The translations under genes and the position numbers were made by a program. DNA of 28,377 nucleotides from DASUBN01 sp036500225 (GTDB lineage: Bacteria; Pseudomonadota; Gammaproteobacteria; Natronospirales; REEB76): assembly GCA_036500225.1 (NCBI GenBank), contig DASYCJ010000049.1, positions 1 to 28,377 of the forward strand. The letters run 5' to 3'. Below are positions 7,094 to 16,079 of this stretch, in pieces. A model generated the notes under the pieces. The model made no database searches and was not told the DNA's origin. It saw nothing but the letters and a program-made list of their open reading frames with translations. Positions within the stretch are counted from its first letter, which is position 1. Each line of letters begins with the position of its first letter.

Positions 7094-10000
7094 ATGCGGC
7101 TCTCCAAGATAAAGCTCGTAGGGTTCAAGTCTTTCGTTGATCCCACCCTGATTCATTTCCCAAGCAACCTAGTCGGCATCGTCGGCCCGAACGGTTGCGG
7201 CAAATCCAACGTCATCGATGCGGTGCGCTGGGTGCTGGGCGAGACCTCCGCCAAGAACCTGCGCGGCGACTCCATGGCGGACGTGATCTTCAACGGATCC
7301 TCCGCCCGCAAGCCCGTGAGCACCGCCTCCATCGAGCTCATGTTCGACAACGCCGACGGCGCCTTAGGCGGCCAGTACGCGAACTACGCGGAAGTCTCGG
7401 TGCGCCGCGAAGTGGTGCGCGATGGCACCTCCAACTATTACCTGAACGGCGTGCGTTGCCGCCGTCGTGACATCACCGACCTGTTCCTGGGCACCGGCTT
7501 AGGGCCCCGTAGCTACGCCATCATCGAGCAGGGCACCATCTCGCGTCTGGTGGAATCCAAGCCGGACGAGTTGCGTGTGTTCCTGGAAGAGGCTGCCGGC
7601 ATCTCGAAATATAAAGAGCGCCGCCGCGAGACCGAGAACCGCATCCAGCACACCAAAGAGAACGTCGAGCGCTTGAACGACCTGCGCGACGAGGTGGAGA
7701 AGCAGATCGAGCGCTTGCAGCGCCAGGCGCGTGCCGCTGAGCGTTACAAGGAGCTGTCGGAGGAGAAGCGCCGCTTCAAGGCGGAGCTGCAGGGTCTCAA
7801 CTGGAAGACCCTCGACGCCGATGTCGGCCAGAAGGACGGCATCATCCGCGAGCGTGAGACTTCCCTGGAAGCCGCGGTCGCCGAGCAGCGCTCCATCGAG
7901 AGCGACATGGAGAAGGCGCGGGCCCGTCACGACGAGGCCAGTGATTCCTTCAACCAGGTGCAGGGCCGCTTCTATGAAGTCGGCGCCACCATCGCCCGCG
8001 CCGAGCAGGCGCTGCAACACGCCCGCGAGCTGCGCAAGCGTCAGCAGACCGAATTGGAACAGGCGGAAGTGCAGTGGCGCGAGCTGGAAGGCCATCGCAC
8101 CCGCGACCTGAAGCAGATCGAGACCTTAGGCTCAGAGATCACCAGCCTTGAGCCGGCTTTCGCCCAGGCGAAGCAGGCGGAGCAGCGCGCCGCCGGGGCG
8201 CTGGCCCAAGCCGAACAGAAGATGCAGGACTGGCAGCAGGGCTGGGAGCAATTCAACAAGGGCGTGAGCGAACACACCCAGATGGCCGAAGTGGGCCGGG
8301 CCCAGGTGGAGCAGCTGGAACGCCAGCTCATGCAGATGCTGCAGCGCCGTGAGCGCGTCGAGGCTGAGCGCAAGCAATACGCCGCCGACCAGCAGCAACA
8401 AGCTTTGACGAACCTCGAGAGTGAAGCCCAGGCGGCGGAAGCCAAGCTGCAGCGCCTGCAGGGTGAACTCGCCGAAGTGCTGAAGGATTTGGAAGCGCGC
8501 CGCAGCCAGGAACAGCAAGCCTCCCGTGCCCTGCACGAGCTGCGCAGCAAACTGGAAGACAACCGCGGCCGCGTCGCGTCCCTGGAGGCGCTGCAGCAGG
8601 CTGCGCTCGGCAAGAGCCGCGAACAGGTGAACGCCTGGCTGAAACAGAAACGCCTGGATTCCTCGCCACGCCTCGCCGAGAAGCTGCGGGTGGATGCGGG
8701 TTGGGAACGGGCCGTGGAGACGGTGCTGGGTTGGCACCTGGAAGCCATCGTGGTGAGCGAGTCCTCGCCCAAGCCCGAAGATCTCGCCGGTCTCACCGGC
8801 GGTTCCATGACTTTCATCGAGACTTCTGAACAGATGGCGCCCGGCGCCGGCCTGACGCAGAAGGTGAAAGGCCCCCTGGCTCTCACGGACTTCCTGCGGG
8901 GCGTTCGCACTGCCGACTCCATGGCGGAGGCACTGCAACAGCGCGCTCACCTAGGGGACGGTGAATCGGTTATCACCCGTGACGGCATGTGGCTCGGCAA
9001 GCATTGGCTGCGGGTGATCCGCGACAACGACGAGCGCGCGGGAGTCTTGGCCCGTGAGCAGGAACTGCGCTCCCTGAAGCAGCAGTTGGCGGACAACGAG
9101 AAAGCCACCGCGGAACTGGCGGCCAAGCTGGACGGCCAGAAGGCCGACATCAAGGAACTGGAGACGCGCCGCGAACTCCTACAGATGGACGTGAACCGGG
9201 CCAACCGCGAAGCCGCGGATGCCCAGGCCAAGTTCAAGGCTGCCCGTTCCACCCAAGAGCAGATCGCTGCGCGCCTGAAGACTCTGGAAACTGAGGCCGC
9301 GGAGATCGCTGGGCTTATCAATCAGGCTGAACAAGAGATTAAAGCCGCTCGCGGCCGGGTCGAGAGCGCCCTGAAGGCGCTGGAAGAGCTAGAGCGCAGC
9401 CGCGCCGGTATCATGGCAGCACGTGATGAACTGCGGGCCAGGCTGGACGGCGAGCGCCAGAGCGCCGCCAAGGAGCGGGATGCTGCCCATGAAGTGGCCC
9501 TCAAGCTCGAGTCACGTCGTTCGCAGAAGACTTCCACCGAGCAGGGCATGGGTCGCATGCAGACCCAGATGGCGCAGCTCGATCAGCGCCGCACCGAACT
9601 GAAGCGCAGCACCGAAGAAGCGCTGCAGCCCATGCACGTGCAGGAACAGGAACTGAAGAGCCTGTTGGACAAGCGCACCCGCGTGGACGCGGAACTGACG
9701 GAAGCGCGCCGCGCCACCGAAGCAATCGCCGAGCAGATGCGCCAGCTGGATCAGGCCCGACAGGTGCGCGAACGCAAGGCTGAGGCCCTGCGCGAGGAAG
9801 TGCAGCGCCTGCGCATGGACAGCCAGGAAGTGCGCATCAAGCGCGAGACGATCGTGGCGCAACTCAAGGAAGAGAACCTTGAGTTGCAGCAGGTCTTGGA
9901 GACCATGCCCGAGGGTGCTGAAGTGGGCGCCTGGGCCGAGAAGCTCGCCGAGACCGAGCAGCGCATCGTGCGCCTGGGCGACATCAACATGGCGGCCATC

Positions 10001-10588
10001 AGCGAGTACGCGGAGCAGTCCGAGCGCAAGCAATACCTGGATGCGCAGCTGGGTGACCTCACCGAGGCACTCAACATCCTGGAAGATGCCATCAAACGCA
10101 TCGACCGGGAGACGCGCACCCGTTTCAAGGAGACGTTCGACAAGGTCAACACCGGGCTCTCCGCCAACTTCCCCAAGTTGTTCGGCGGCGGCCACGCCTA
10201 CCTAGAACTGACCGGCGAAGAATTGCTGGACGCCGGCGTCGCCATCATGGCGCGCCCGCCCGGCAAGCGGAACAGCAGCATCCACTTGCTGTCGGGCGGC
10301 GAGAAGGCGCTCACGGCAGTGGCGCTGGTGTTCTCCATCTTCGAGCTGAACCCGGCGCCGTTCTGCATGCTGGACGAAGTGGACGCACCGCTGGACGAGG
10401 CCAACATCGGCCGCTTCTGCGACATGGTGCGCAGCATGTCGGACCGGGTGCAGTTCATCTTCATCAGCCATAACAAGGCGACCATGGAGATGTCCAACCA
10501 GTTGATGGGCGTCACCATGCATGAGCCGGGCGTGTCGCGCCTGGTGGCTGTGGACGTGGAAGAAGCCGTGCGCATCGCCGCTATGTGA
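7094..10588 (+). CDS. smc: Chromosome segregation protein SMC
   Basis: The ATPase arm of the SMC-ScpAB condensin, which compacts and segregates the chromosome. The frame is open further upstream, but ATG 7094 starts the conserved MRLSKIKLVGFKSF and has GCGAGG just before it, giving 1164 residues, the usual size. The N-terminal head has Walker A GPNGCGKSN at 31-39. A long coiled coil follows (to about 500), then a hinge from about 510 to 650, then the returning coiled coil (to about 990). The C-terminal head has the signature LLSGGEKA (Ser1067-Glu1070) and Walker B FCMLDE ending at Asp1094/Glu1095. The partners scpA and scpB are about 8 kb downstream in the same window. The stop overlaps the zipA start in GTGA, so the two are translationally linked. 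Confidence 0.98.
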   Translation: MRLSKIKLVGFKSFVDPTLIHFPSNLVGIVGPNGCGKSNVIDAVRWVLGETSAKNLRGDSMADVIFNGSSARKPVSTASIELMFDNADGALGGQYANYAEVSVRREVVRDGTSNYYLNGVRCRRRDITDLFLGTGLGPRSYAIIEQGTISRLVESKPDELRVFLEEAAGISKYKERRRETENRIQHTKENVERLNDLRDEVEKQIERLQRQARAAERYKELSEEKRRFKAELQGLNWKTLDADVGQKDGIIRERETSLEAAVAEQRSIESDMEKARARHDEASDSFNQVQGRFYEVGATIARAEQALQHARELRKRQQTELEQAEVQWRELEGHRTRDLKQIETLGSEITSLEPAFAQAKQAEQRAAGALAQAEQKMQDWQQGWEQFNKGVSEHTQMAEVGRAQVEQLERQLMQMLQRRERVEAERKQYAADQQQQALTNLESEAQAAEAKLQRLQGELAEVLKDLEARRSQEQQASRALHELRSKLEDNRGRVASLEALQQAALGKSREQVNAWLKQKRLDSSPRLAEKLRVDAGWERAVETVLGWHLEAIVVSESSPKPEDLAGLTGGSMTFIETSEQMAPGAGLTQKVKGPLALTDFLRGVRTADSMAEALQQRAHLGDGESVITRDGMWLGKHWLRVIRDNDERAGVLAREQELRSLKQQLADNEKATAELAAKLDGQKADIKELETRRELLQMDVNRANREAADAQAKFKAARSTQEQIAARLKTLETEAAEIAGLINQAEQEIKAARGRVESALKALEELERSRAGIMAARDELRARLDGERQSAAKERDAAHEVALKLESRRSQKTSTEQGMGRMQTQMAQLDQRRTELKRSTEEALQPMHVQEQELKSLLDKRTRVDAELTEARRATEAIAEQMRQLDQARQVRERKAEALREEVQRLRMDSQEVRIKRETIVAQLKEENLELQQVLETMPEGAEVGAWAEKLAETEQRIVRLGDINMAAISEYAEQSERKQYLDAQLGDLTEALNILEDAIKRIDRETRTRFKETFDKVNTGLSANFPKLFGGGHAYLELTGEELLDAGVAIMARPPGKRNSSIHLLSGGEKALTAVALVFSIFELNPAPFCMLDEVDAPLDEANIGRFCDMVRSMSDRVQFIFISHNKATMEMSNQLMGVTMHEPGVSRLVAVDVEEAVRIAAM

Positions 10589-11226
10589 CGCCGATGGAAC
10601 TGCGCTTCATCCTGATCCTCATCGGCGCGGTCATCATCGCAGCGATCTGGCTGTTCTCCCGCCAGCGTGGTCCTTCGGCAGGTCCTGTGGGGCATGAAGA
10701 ACCCATCCTGCACGACGAGTCCTTCCCGGAAGACCACTTCCCATCCGAGACCATCCCGGGCAGTTCCGCCAAGAACGCGCCGGTGCGGGAGCAGGGCGAG
10801 CAGCTGATCCTGGCCCTGCATGTGATGCCGCGTACTGGCATGCCCTTCGCCGGGGCCGCGGTGCAGGATGCCTTCGAGGCCTGCAACCTGCGCTTCGGCC
10901 GCTACCAGGTCTATCACCGTCTGGATGCGCCGGGCGGCAACTCGGTGTTCAGCGTGGCTAACGTAGTGGAACCGGGCTCGCTGGATCCGGAGACCCTGGA
11001 TACCCTCGAACTCTCCGGACTCACCCTATTCATGGTGTTGCCGGGCCCGCGCGGCGGCGTGGCTTCCTACGCCGACATGCTCGCCACCTCCCGGCAGCTG
11101 GCGCAGGCCCTGGACGGCGAGGTGCTGGACCAGGACCGCAGCACGCTCACCCGCCAGACAGCCCGACATATCCGCGAACGCATCATCACCTTCGAGACCC
11201 AGCTCAAGATGCGGCGTCCTTCCTGA
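10585..11226 (+). CDS. zipA: Cell division protein ZipA
   Basis: Inner-membrane anchor of the FtsZ ring. One N-terminal membrane segment (LRFILILIGAVIIAAIWLF) is followed by a short charged and Pro/Gly-rich linker (about residues 25-70) and the ZipA C-terminal FtsZ-binding domain (from about 72; YQVYHRLDAPGGNSVFSVAN and LTLFMVLPGP correspond to the E. coli domain). It has 213 residues if the GTG at 10585 is used, which overlaps the smc stop in GTGA, a coupling seen elsewhere in this window. ATG 10594 would give 210 residues (MELRFILIL), closer to the E. coli start; neither has a clear Shine-Dalgarno. The linker is far shorter than the roughly 160-residue Pro/Gln-rich one in E. coli (328 residues in all). 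smc-zipA-ligA is a conserved order in many gammaproteobacteria. Confidence 0.92.
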   Translation: MTPMELRFILILIGAVIIAAIWLFSRQRGPSAGPVGHEEPILHDESFPEDHFPSETIPGSSAKNAPVREQGEQLILALHVMPRTGMPFAGAAVQDAFEACNLRFGRYQVYHRLDAPGGNSVFSVANVVEPGSLDPETLDTLELSGLTLFMVLPGPRGGVASYADMLATSRQLAQALDGEVLDQDRSTLTRQTARHIRERIITFETQLKMRRPS

Positions 11227-11254
11227 GAACCGTGTTCGTGGGTAGACTTTCCCC

Positions 11255-13339
11255 ATGACCAGCCGACGCGACGCAGACAAACGCATCCAGACCCTGCGCA
11301 CGGAGCTGCGGCACCATAACCATCGCTATTACGTGCTCGACGATCCGGAAGTGCCGGATGCGGAGTACGACAAGCTGATGCGTGAGCTGCAGGCCCTGGA
11401 AGCGGAACATCCTGAGCTCATCACTGCCGATTCCCCGACCCAGCGCGTGGGCGCAGCGCCCCTGGACGCCTTCGACGAAGTGCGCCACACGGTACCCATG
11501 CTGTCCCTGGTGAACGCCTTCGAGGGGCAGGATGTGCAGGAGTTCGACCAGCGCATCCGCGAACGGCTGGAGGTGAAGGAAGTCGACTATACGGCCGAGC
11601 CCAAGCTCGACGGCCTTGCCATCAGCCTGCGTTATGAAGATGGCAAGTTGGTGCGCGGCGCGACCCGAGGCGACGGCAGCACCGGCGAAGACGTGACCTC
11701 GAATGTGCGTACCTTGAAGTCCATCCCGTTGCAGCTCTTGGGAAAGGGCTGGCCCGAGGTGCTGGAAGTGCGGGGCGAAGTGTTCATGCCCAAGCAGGGC
11801 TTCGAGGACCTGAACAAGCGCCTGGCCAAGCTGGGTGAGAAGACTTACGTGAACCCGCGCAATACCGCTGCCGGCAGTCTGCGCCAGCTGGACCCGCGCA
11901 TCACTGCGGAGCGGCCACTGGAGTTCTACGGTTACGGCCTGGGCGAAGTGCGCCCAGACAACCTGCCCAAGCGCCACAGCGCAGTGCTGGAGCAGTTGCG
12001 GGAGTGGGGTCTGCGGGTGAACCGCGAAATCAAAAAGGTGAAGGGCGCCGAGGGCTGTCTCGAGTACTACGGTGCCATCGGCAAGAAGCGGGCCTCGTTG
12101 CCCTACGAGATCGATGGCGTGGTCTACAAGGTGGATCGCTTGGACTGGCAGCGGGAACTAGGCTTCGTGGCCCGGGCACCGCGCTGGGCCGTGGCCCACA
12201 AGTTTCCGGCTGAAGAGCAGATGACGCGCCTTAAATCCGTGGACTTCCAAGTAGGGCGCACCGGCGCGCTCACTCCGACGGCGCGCCTCGAGCCCGTGTT
12301 CGTGGGCGGCACCACGGTCAGCAACGCCACCCTGCACAACATGGATGAGATCGAGCGCAAGGACATCCGCATCGGCGACATGGTGATCGTGCGCCGCGCC
12401 GGCGACGTGATACCGGAAGTGGCGGGCGTGGTGCTGGCAAAGCGGCCCAAAGACGCGAAGAAAGTGAAGCTACCCAAGGCCTGTCCCGTCTGCGGTTCCG
12501 AAGTGGTGCGGCCCGAAGGCGAGGCAGTGGCCCGCTGCAGCGGCGGTCTCTTCTGTGCGGCACAGCGCAAGGAATTGATCAGGCATTTCGCGGCGCGCCG
12601 CGCCATGGATATCGAAGGCCTGGGAGACAAACTCATCGACCAGCTCATCGAGAAAGTGCTGGTGGAGAACCCAGCAGACATCTACAAGCTGGATATGAAG
12701 ACCTTCTCAGAGCTCGAGCGTATGGGCGATAAATCCGCCCAGAACATCATCGACGCCATCGAGAAGAGCAAGGCCACTACGCTCGCGCGCTTCCTGTATG
12801 CCCTCGGCATCCCGGACGTGGGTGAGACCACTGCCGCAGACCTGGCCCGGCATTTCCGGAGCTTGGAACCTCTGCAAGAAGCGGCGATAGCTTATGAGAA
12901 GCAACGCCTGAAACATGCCGAGCTTCTGCCCAAAGATGCAGAGAAGCTCTTGAAGGAGCTGGGGCTGCGCAAAGTCGAAGGCATCGGTCCCGTGGTGGCG
13001 GAGCAGATTGGCGCCTTCTTCAACCAGCCGGGCAACCGCAAGGTTATAGAACGGTTAGTGAAGGCGGGTGTGCATTGGCCGGCAGCGGCCAAGGCTGCGG
13101 CGGGGTCCCAGAACCTGGCAGGCAAGACCCTGGTCTTGACCGGGACCCTGCCGACCATGACCCGTGACCAGGCCAAGGACCTGATCCTGTCCCATGGTGG
13201 CAAGGTGGCGGGAAGCGTGTCCAAGAAGACCGATTACGTGGTGGCCGGCAGTGAAGCGGGCTCCAAGCTCAGCGATGCGCAGAAATTGGGCATCGTCATA
13301 TTGGACGAGGCGGGGCTGAAGAAGCTCCTGCAATCCTAG
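11255..13339 (+). CDS. ligA: NAD-dependent DNA ligase LigA
   Basis: Essential replicative ligase that seals nicks in duplex DNA using NAD+. The 694 residues are near the family norm (671 in E. coli). The order is: domain Ia (HHNHRYYVLDDPEVPDAEYD), adenylation domain with the AMP-accepting Lys117 in AEPKLDG, OB fold (VGRTGALTPTARLEPV), four-cysteine zinc finger (Cys410, Cys413, Cys428, Cys434), helix-hairpin-helix region (about 450-600), and BRCT domain (about 615-694). It starts 28 bases after zipA. No Shine-Dalgarno is visible before ATG 11255. A TAGACT hexamer six bases before the ATG could be a -10 box, but its -35 is poor. Confidence 0.98.
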   Translation: MTSRRDADKRIQTLRTELRHHNHRYYVLDDPEVPDAEYDKLMRELQALEAEHPELITADSPTQRVGAAPLDAFDEVRHTVPMLSLVNAFEGQDVQEFDQRIRERLEVKEVDYTAEPKLDGLAISLRYEDGKLVRGATRGDGSTGEDVTSNVRTLKSIPLQLLGKGWPEVLEVRGEVFMPKQGFEDLNKRLAKLGEKTYVNPRNTAAGSLRQLDPRITAERPLEFYGYGLGEVRPDNLPKRHSAVLEQLREWGLRVNREIKKVKGAEGCLEYYGAIGKKRASLPYEIDGVVYKVDRLDWQRELGFVARAPRWAVAHKFPAEEQMTRLKSVDFQVGRTGALTPTARLEPVFVGGTTVSNATLHNMDEIERKDIRIGDMVIVRRAGDVIPEVAGVVLAKRPKDAKKVKLPKACPVCGSEVVRPEGEAVARCSGGLFCAAQRKELIRHFAARRAMDIEGLGDKLIDQLIEKVLVENPADIYKLDMKTFSELERMGDKSAQNIIDAIEKSKATTLARFLYALGIPDVGETTAADLARHFRSLEPLQEAAIAYEKQRLKHAELLPKDAEKLLKELGLRKVEGIGPVVAEQIGAFFNQPGNRKVIERLVKAGVHWPAAAKAAAGSQNLAGKTLVLTGTLPTMTRDQAKDLILSHGGKVAGSVSKKTDYVVAGSEAGSKLSDAQKLGIVILDEAGLKKLLQS

Positions 13340-13391
13340 TGCCGGTATTGCTAGAATGAACGCCGCCTTCCATTTTCCGCGAGCTTCAGGG

Positions 13392-13925
13392 ATGCCCGCA
13401 ACTTTGAGACATGGCCTGGCAGGATTGCTGGCAGCGTCGACTTTGGCGCTGGCCGGATGCAATGGCACCCTGTCGCCGGATTACGGCGTGCGCCAGGGCA
13501 AGTTCCCAGCCTGCCCCGTGAACCAGGATTGTGTCTCCAGCCAGGAACAGGATCCCAAGCTCTTCATCGAACCCTTGCGCTATCAGCCCAGCCACGATGG
13601 CAGCCAGGCGGACCGCGACCAGGCTCACGCGGACCTAGTGGCCGCCATCAACGCCGCCGGCACGGCGCGCATCGTTTCCAACCATCGCAACTACATCCGG
13701 GTCGAGTATCCGGCTGCCACCCACGACCAACGCAAGACCGACTACTACTATCAGCCGGAGCAGGCAGTGGACGAGGTGCAGTTCTACCTCTCGCCCACGG
13801 ATTACAGCGTGCAGATGTACTCGGTGGGCAAGCTGGGCTTGCTGGAGAGCGGCGACAGCCGCGAGCGTCTGGAAAAAGTGCGGAGCTACTTCGACAAGCT
13901 GCAGCAGTCACGCACCCATAACTGA
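13392..13925 (+). CDS. DUF1499-type lipoprotein
   Basis: A small secreted lipoprotein of unknown function. From Met 13392 it has 177 residues; an earlier in-frame ATG at 13356 would add 12. The later start gives a compact signal peptide with hydrophobic LAGLLAASTLALAGC, a lipobox with Cys23 as the lipidated residue and Asn at +2, which predicts outer-membrane sorting. The mature part has the features I associate with DUF1499: a PACPVNQDCVSSQ start, repeated aromatic strands, VDEVQFYLS, and the C-terminal SVGKLGLLESGDSRERLEKVR. It starts about 50 bases after ligA, so it may be cotranscribed. TAGAAT at 13350-13355 could be a -10 box for its own transcript, which would favour the 13392 start. 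The family assignment is from memory of the motif pattern. Confidence 0.8.
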   Translation: MPATLRHGLAGLLAASTLALAGCNGTLSPDYGVRQGKFPACPVNQDCVSSQEQDPKLFIEPLRYQPSHDGSQADRDQAHADLVAAINAAGTARIVSNHRNYIRVEYPAATHDQRKTDYYYQPEQAVDEVQFYLSPTDYSVQMYSVGKLGLLESGDSRERLEKVRSYFDKLQQSRTHN

Positions 13926-13947
13926 CGGCGTGACACAGGCATAAGAA

Positions 13948-13975
13948 AGACGGCCGGTCATGAGACCGGCCGTCT
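13948..13975. terminator. Bidirectional hairpin between the DUF1499 gene and ppiC
   Basis: A perfect 12-bp GC-rich stem has arms 13948-13959 and 13964-13975 and loop ATGA. It lies between two converging genes (stops 13925 and 14002). On the minus strand it is followed by TTCTTAT, a moderate U-rich tail. On the plus strand the tail (ACGTCTTGG) is poor. It should serve ppiC better, and may also stop the smc-ligA transcript. Confidence 0.7.
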
Positions 13976-14001
13976 ACGTCTTGGCACTTTGAAGGTCTAG
14001 A

Positions 14002-14865
14002 TCAGGGCTGGCCGGTCATGGCATTGGCCACGGTGCCAGCGGCCGGCGCGACAACCACCTTGCCTGCGTCCGTGAGCTGCTTGATGTAGGCCTGGAAGGC
14101 CTTGCCCTGCAGCTCGTTGGCGATCTGGTCGTGCATCTGTTCCATGGTCGGGGCCGGGCGGTCGCGCACGTCCTCAAGTTGGATCACGTGGTAGCCGTAC
14201 TGGGTCTTCACCGGGGTCTGGGTGATCTCGCCCTTCTTGAGCTTCATCACCGCCGCGGAGAACTCTGGCACCATGCCGTCCGCCGGGAACCAGTCGCCCA
14301 GCTCGCCGCCGTCAGCGCCGCTCTTAGTGTCGATGGAGTCCTGCTTGGCGAGGGTGGCGAAGTTCGTGCCCTTGTGCAGCTGATTGATGATGTCCTGGGC
14401 CTGGGCCTGATCCTTCACCAGGATGTGGCGGGCCTTGTACTCGTGCGGGTCGAAGCCCTTCATGCGCTCGTCGAAGGCGGCCTTGATGTCCGCTTCGCTG
14501 GGCGTGTGCTTGGTCATGTAGTCCTGGGCATCCTTCTCGGCCAGCAAGTCGTTGGCGCTCAACTGCAGCTGGGTCTGCACGTCAGCCTGCTTGTCGATGC
14601 CGGTCTTGCGGGCGTCCTGGGCTAGGAGTTCCATGTTCACCAGGGTCTTAATCAGGCTGGCGCGTTGCACCGGGTTCAGTTCCGGCAGCTGGCCGTGGGC
14701 CTGGATGCGCACAAACTCGTTGAGGGTGCTCTGGGTGATGGCGGTGCCGTTTACGGTGGCGAGCACCGCGTCGTCGCCGGCCTTGCTGCTGCCGGTCTGC
14801 TTGTTGCAGGCCACGAGCGCCAGGGCCAGCAGGGCCAGTGTCATGCTTCTATAGAGAGTACGCAT
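14002..14865 (-). CDS. PpiC-type peptidylprolyl isomerase lipoprotein
   Basis: An extracytoplasmic folding factor of the parvulin (PpiC/PrsA/SurA-like) class. ATG 14865 is chosen because AAGGA lies six bases before it; a longer frame from 14901 would bury the signal peptide behind 12 charged residues. The 287-residue protein has a lipoprotein signal (TLALLALALVAC) with Cys20 as the lipidated residue and Asn at +2. A SurA-N-like helical region follows, then one parvulin domain: KARHILVK, DGGELGDWF, and YGYHVIQLEDV, the usual parvulin landmarks. It is the last gene of yciB-yciI-bolA-ppiC and ends at a strong hairpin. Its clients are unknown. Confidence 0.92.
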   Translation of the reverse strand: MRTLYRSMTLALLALALVACNKQTGSSKAGDDAVLATVNGTAITQSTLNEFVRIQAHGQLPELNPVQRASLIKTLVNMELLAQDARKTGIDKQADVQTQLQLSANDLLAEKDAQDYMTKHTPSEADIKAAFDERMKGFDPHEYKARHILVKDQAQAQDIINQLHKGTNFATLAKQDSIDTKSGADGGELGDWFPADGMVPEFSAAVMKLKKGEITQTPVKTQYGYHVIQLEDVRDRPAPTMEQMHDQIANELQGKAFQAYIKQLTDAGKVVVAPAAGTVANAMTGQP

Positions 14866-14897
14866 ACGGATTCCTTGGGGTTTGGATTGGTCAGGTC

Positions 14898-15167
14898 TCA
14901 ATCGATCTCTTCCGGGGTGAAGGCGGCGATGCTGAGGGCATGCACCTCATCCTGCATCAGGTCGCCCAGGGCCGCGTACACCATGCGGTGACGCTCGACG
15001 CGACCCAGCGAGTTGAATTGGGCCGAGACGATGCGCACCGCGAAATGGCCGCGGCCGTCACGGGCGCCGGCATGGCCCTTGTGCATGGCGCTGTCGTCAC
15101 GCACTTCCAGTTGCAGCGGCGAGAAACGTTGCTGCAGGCGGTTCCTGATCTCGGCGTTGCGGTCCAT
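14898..15167 (-). CDS. BolA family protein
   Basis: An 89-residue BolA-fold protein. Family members pair with monothiol glutaredoxins to carry or sense [2Fe-2S] clusters, and some affect cell shape under stress. It shows the N-terminal helix (RNRLQQRF), the variable loop with a histidine (HKGHAGARDGRGHF), and the class signature RHRMVYAALGDLM with the conserved ligand histidine. The start overlaps the yciI stop by one base, so the two are coupled. No glutaredoxin gene is in view. Which paralogue (BolA or IbaG type) cannot be settled here. Confidence 0.92.
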   Translation of the reverse strand: MDRNAEIRNRLQQRFSPLQLEVRDDSAMHKGHAGARDGRGHFAVRIVSAQFNSLGRVERHRMVYAALGDLMQDEVHALSIAAFTPEEID

Positions 15168-15469
15168 CAGGGCAGGGTCTTGCGGAACGGTTTGACGGTC
15201 ACGCGGGCGAACACGCCGGCACCGGTGTAGGGGTCGGCAGCTGTCCAGTCCTGGGCTTCCTTCAGGGAGGCGAACTGCGCCACGATCAGGCTACCGCTGA
15301 AACCCGCGGCACCCGGATCCTCGGCATCGATCGCCGGCAGCGGCCCGGCCAGGAGCAGCCGGCCTTCGTGCTTCAGGGCCTCGAGGCGCGCCACATGCGC
15401 CGGGCGCACGCTCTGGCGTTTCTGCAGGGAATCCGCCACATCTTCACACATGATTGCGTACCACATCAT
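15167..15469 (-). CDS. yciI: YciI family protein
   Basis: A 100-residue ferredoxin-like (dimeric alpha/beta barrel) protein whose biological role is not known. ATG 15469 is chosen because GAGG lies seven bases before it and the ATG overlaps the yciB stop in ATGA. Family features include the starting MWYAIMCED, ARLEALKHEGRLLLAGPLP, FSGSLIVAQFASLKEAQDW, and the C-terminal DPYTGAGVFARVTVKPF, with the Asp-Pro-Tyr typical of YciI. It is coupled to both neighbours, so it likely depends on the yciB promoter. Confidence 0.9.
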   Translation of the reverse strand: MMWYAIMCEDVADSLQKRQSVRPAHVARLEALKHEGRLLLAGPLPAIDAEDPGAAGFSGSLIVAQFASLKEAQDWTAADPYTGAGVFARVTVKPFRKTLP

Positions 15470-16005
15470 GACTTTTCCTCTTTCGGCATATGGCGGGCCA
15501 GGTAGATCGATTGCGCGATGGAGAACGCGATGATGAGGCCCGTCGAACCATAGAACTTGAATCTCACCCAGCCATCGGTGCTGAATGCATAGATGACGTA
15601 GACGTTGAGCGTGCCGAGGCCCAGGAAGAACAGGCCCCACAGGAGGTTGAGCCGCGTCCACACCGGTTCCGGCAGCTTGATGCCTTCTTCCATGGCCAGG
15701 CGGATGAAGGACTTCTTGCCCATGAGCTGGCTGACCAGGATCCAGGTTCCCAGGAACCACTCCACGATGGAGAACTTCCATTTCAGGAACACCGGGTCGC
15801 GGAAGAACAGGGTGAGGCCGCCGAGAAGCAGCGCCAGCACCATGGTGATGAGCAGCACTGGCTTCACCTTGCGGGTCATGAGCCAGGAGCCCGCCACCGC
15901 CGCGACGCTGCCCACCATCAACACTGCCGTGGCGACGTATATGCCTTCCAAGCGGTAGCTCAGGAAGAACGCGGCGAGCAGCAGTAATTCGAGCAGGGAG
16001 GACAT
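15466..16005 (-). CDS. yciB: Inner membrane septation protein YciB (IspZ)
   Basis: A multi-pass inner-membrane protein implicated in envelope integrity and septation in E. coli. ATG 16005 gives 179 residues (E. coli 179) and starts at MSSLLELLLLAAFF, matching the family; the frame opens 12 residues earlier, but those (Pro/Arg-rich) look non-coding. About five membrane segments are visible, with conserved YRLEGIYVATAVLMV, KPVLLITMVLALLLGGLTL, and FLGLGTLNVYVIY. The Shine-Dalgarno is weak. It is the first gene of the minus-strand block yciB-yciI-bolA-ppiC and is divergent from yciO (74 bases between). Confidence 0.95.
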   Translation of the reverse strand: MSSLLELLLLAAFFLSYRLEGIYVATAVLMVGSVAAVAGSWLMTRKVKPVLLITMVLALLLGGLTLFFRDPVFLKWKFSIVEWFLGTWILVSQLMGKKSFIRLAMEEGIKLPEPVWTRLNLLWGLFFLGLGTLNVYVIYAFSTDGWVRFKFYGSTGLIIAFSIAQSIYLARHMPKEEKS

Positions 16006-16079
16006 ATTTCCATGCGGAGGGCGGCGGGGGCCGGGTATCATAGCCCATACGCCTGAGCCGGCGCGAGCCGCACCCTCCG

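Noticed and set aside
8041..8922. Minus-strand open frames opposite the smc coiled coil
   Set aside because: Codon bias of Glu/Gln/Arg/Ala-rich coiled coils leaves the antisense frames open. There is no start context or domain.
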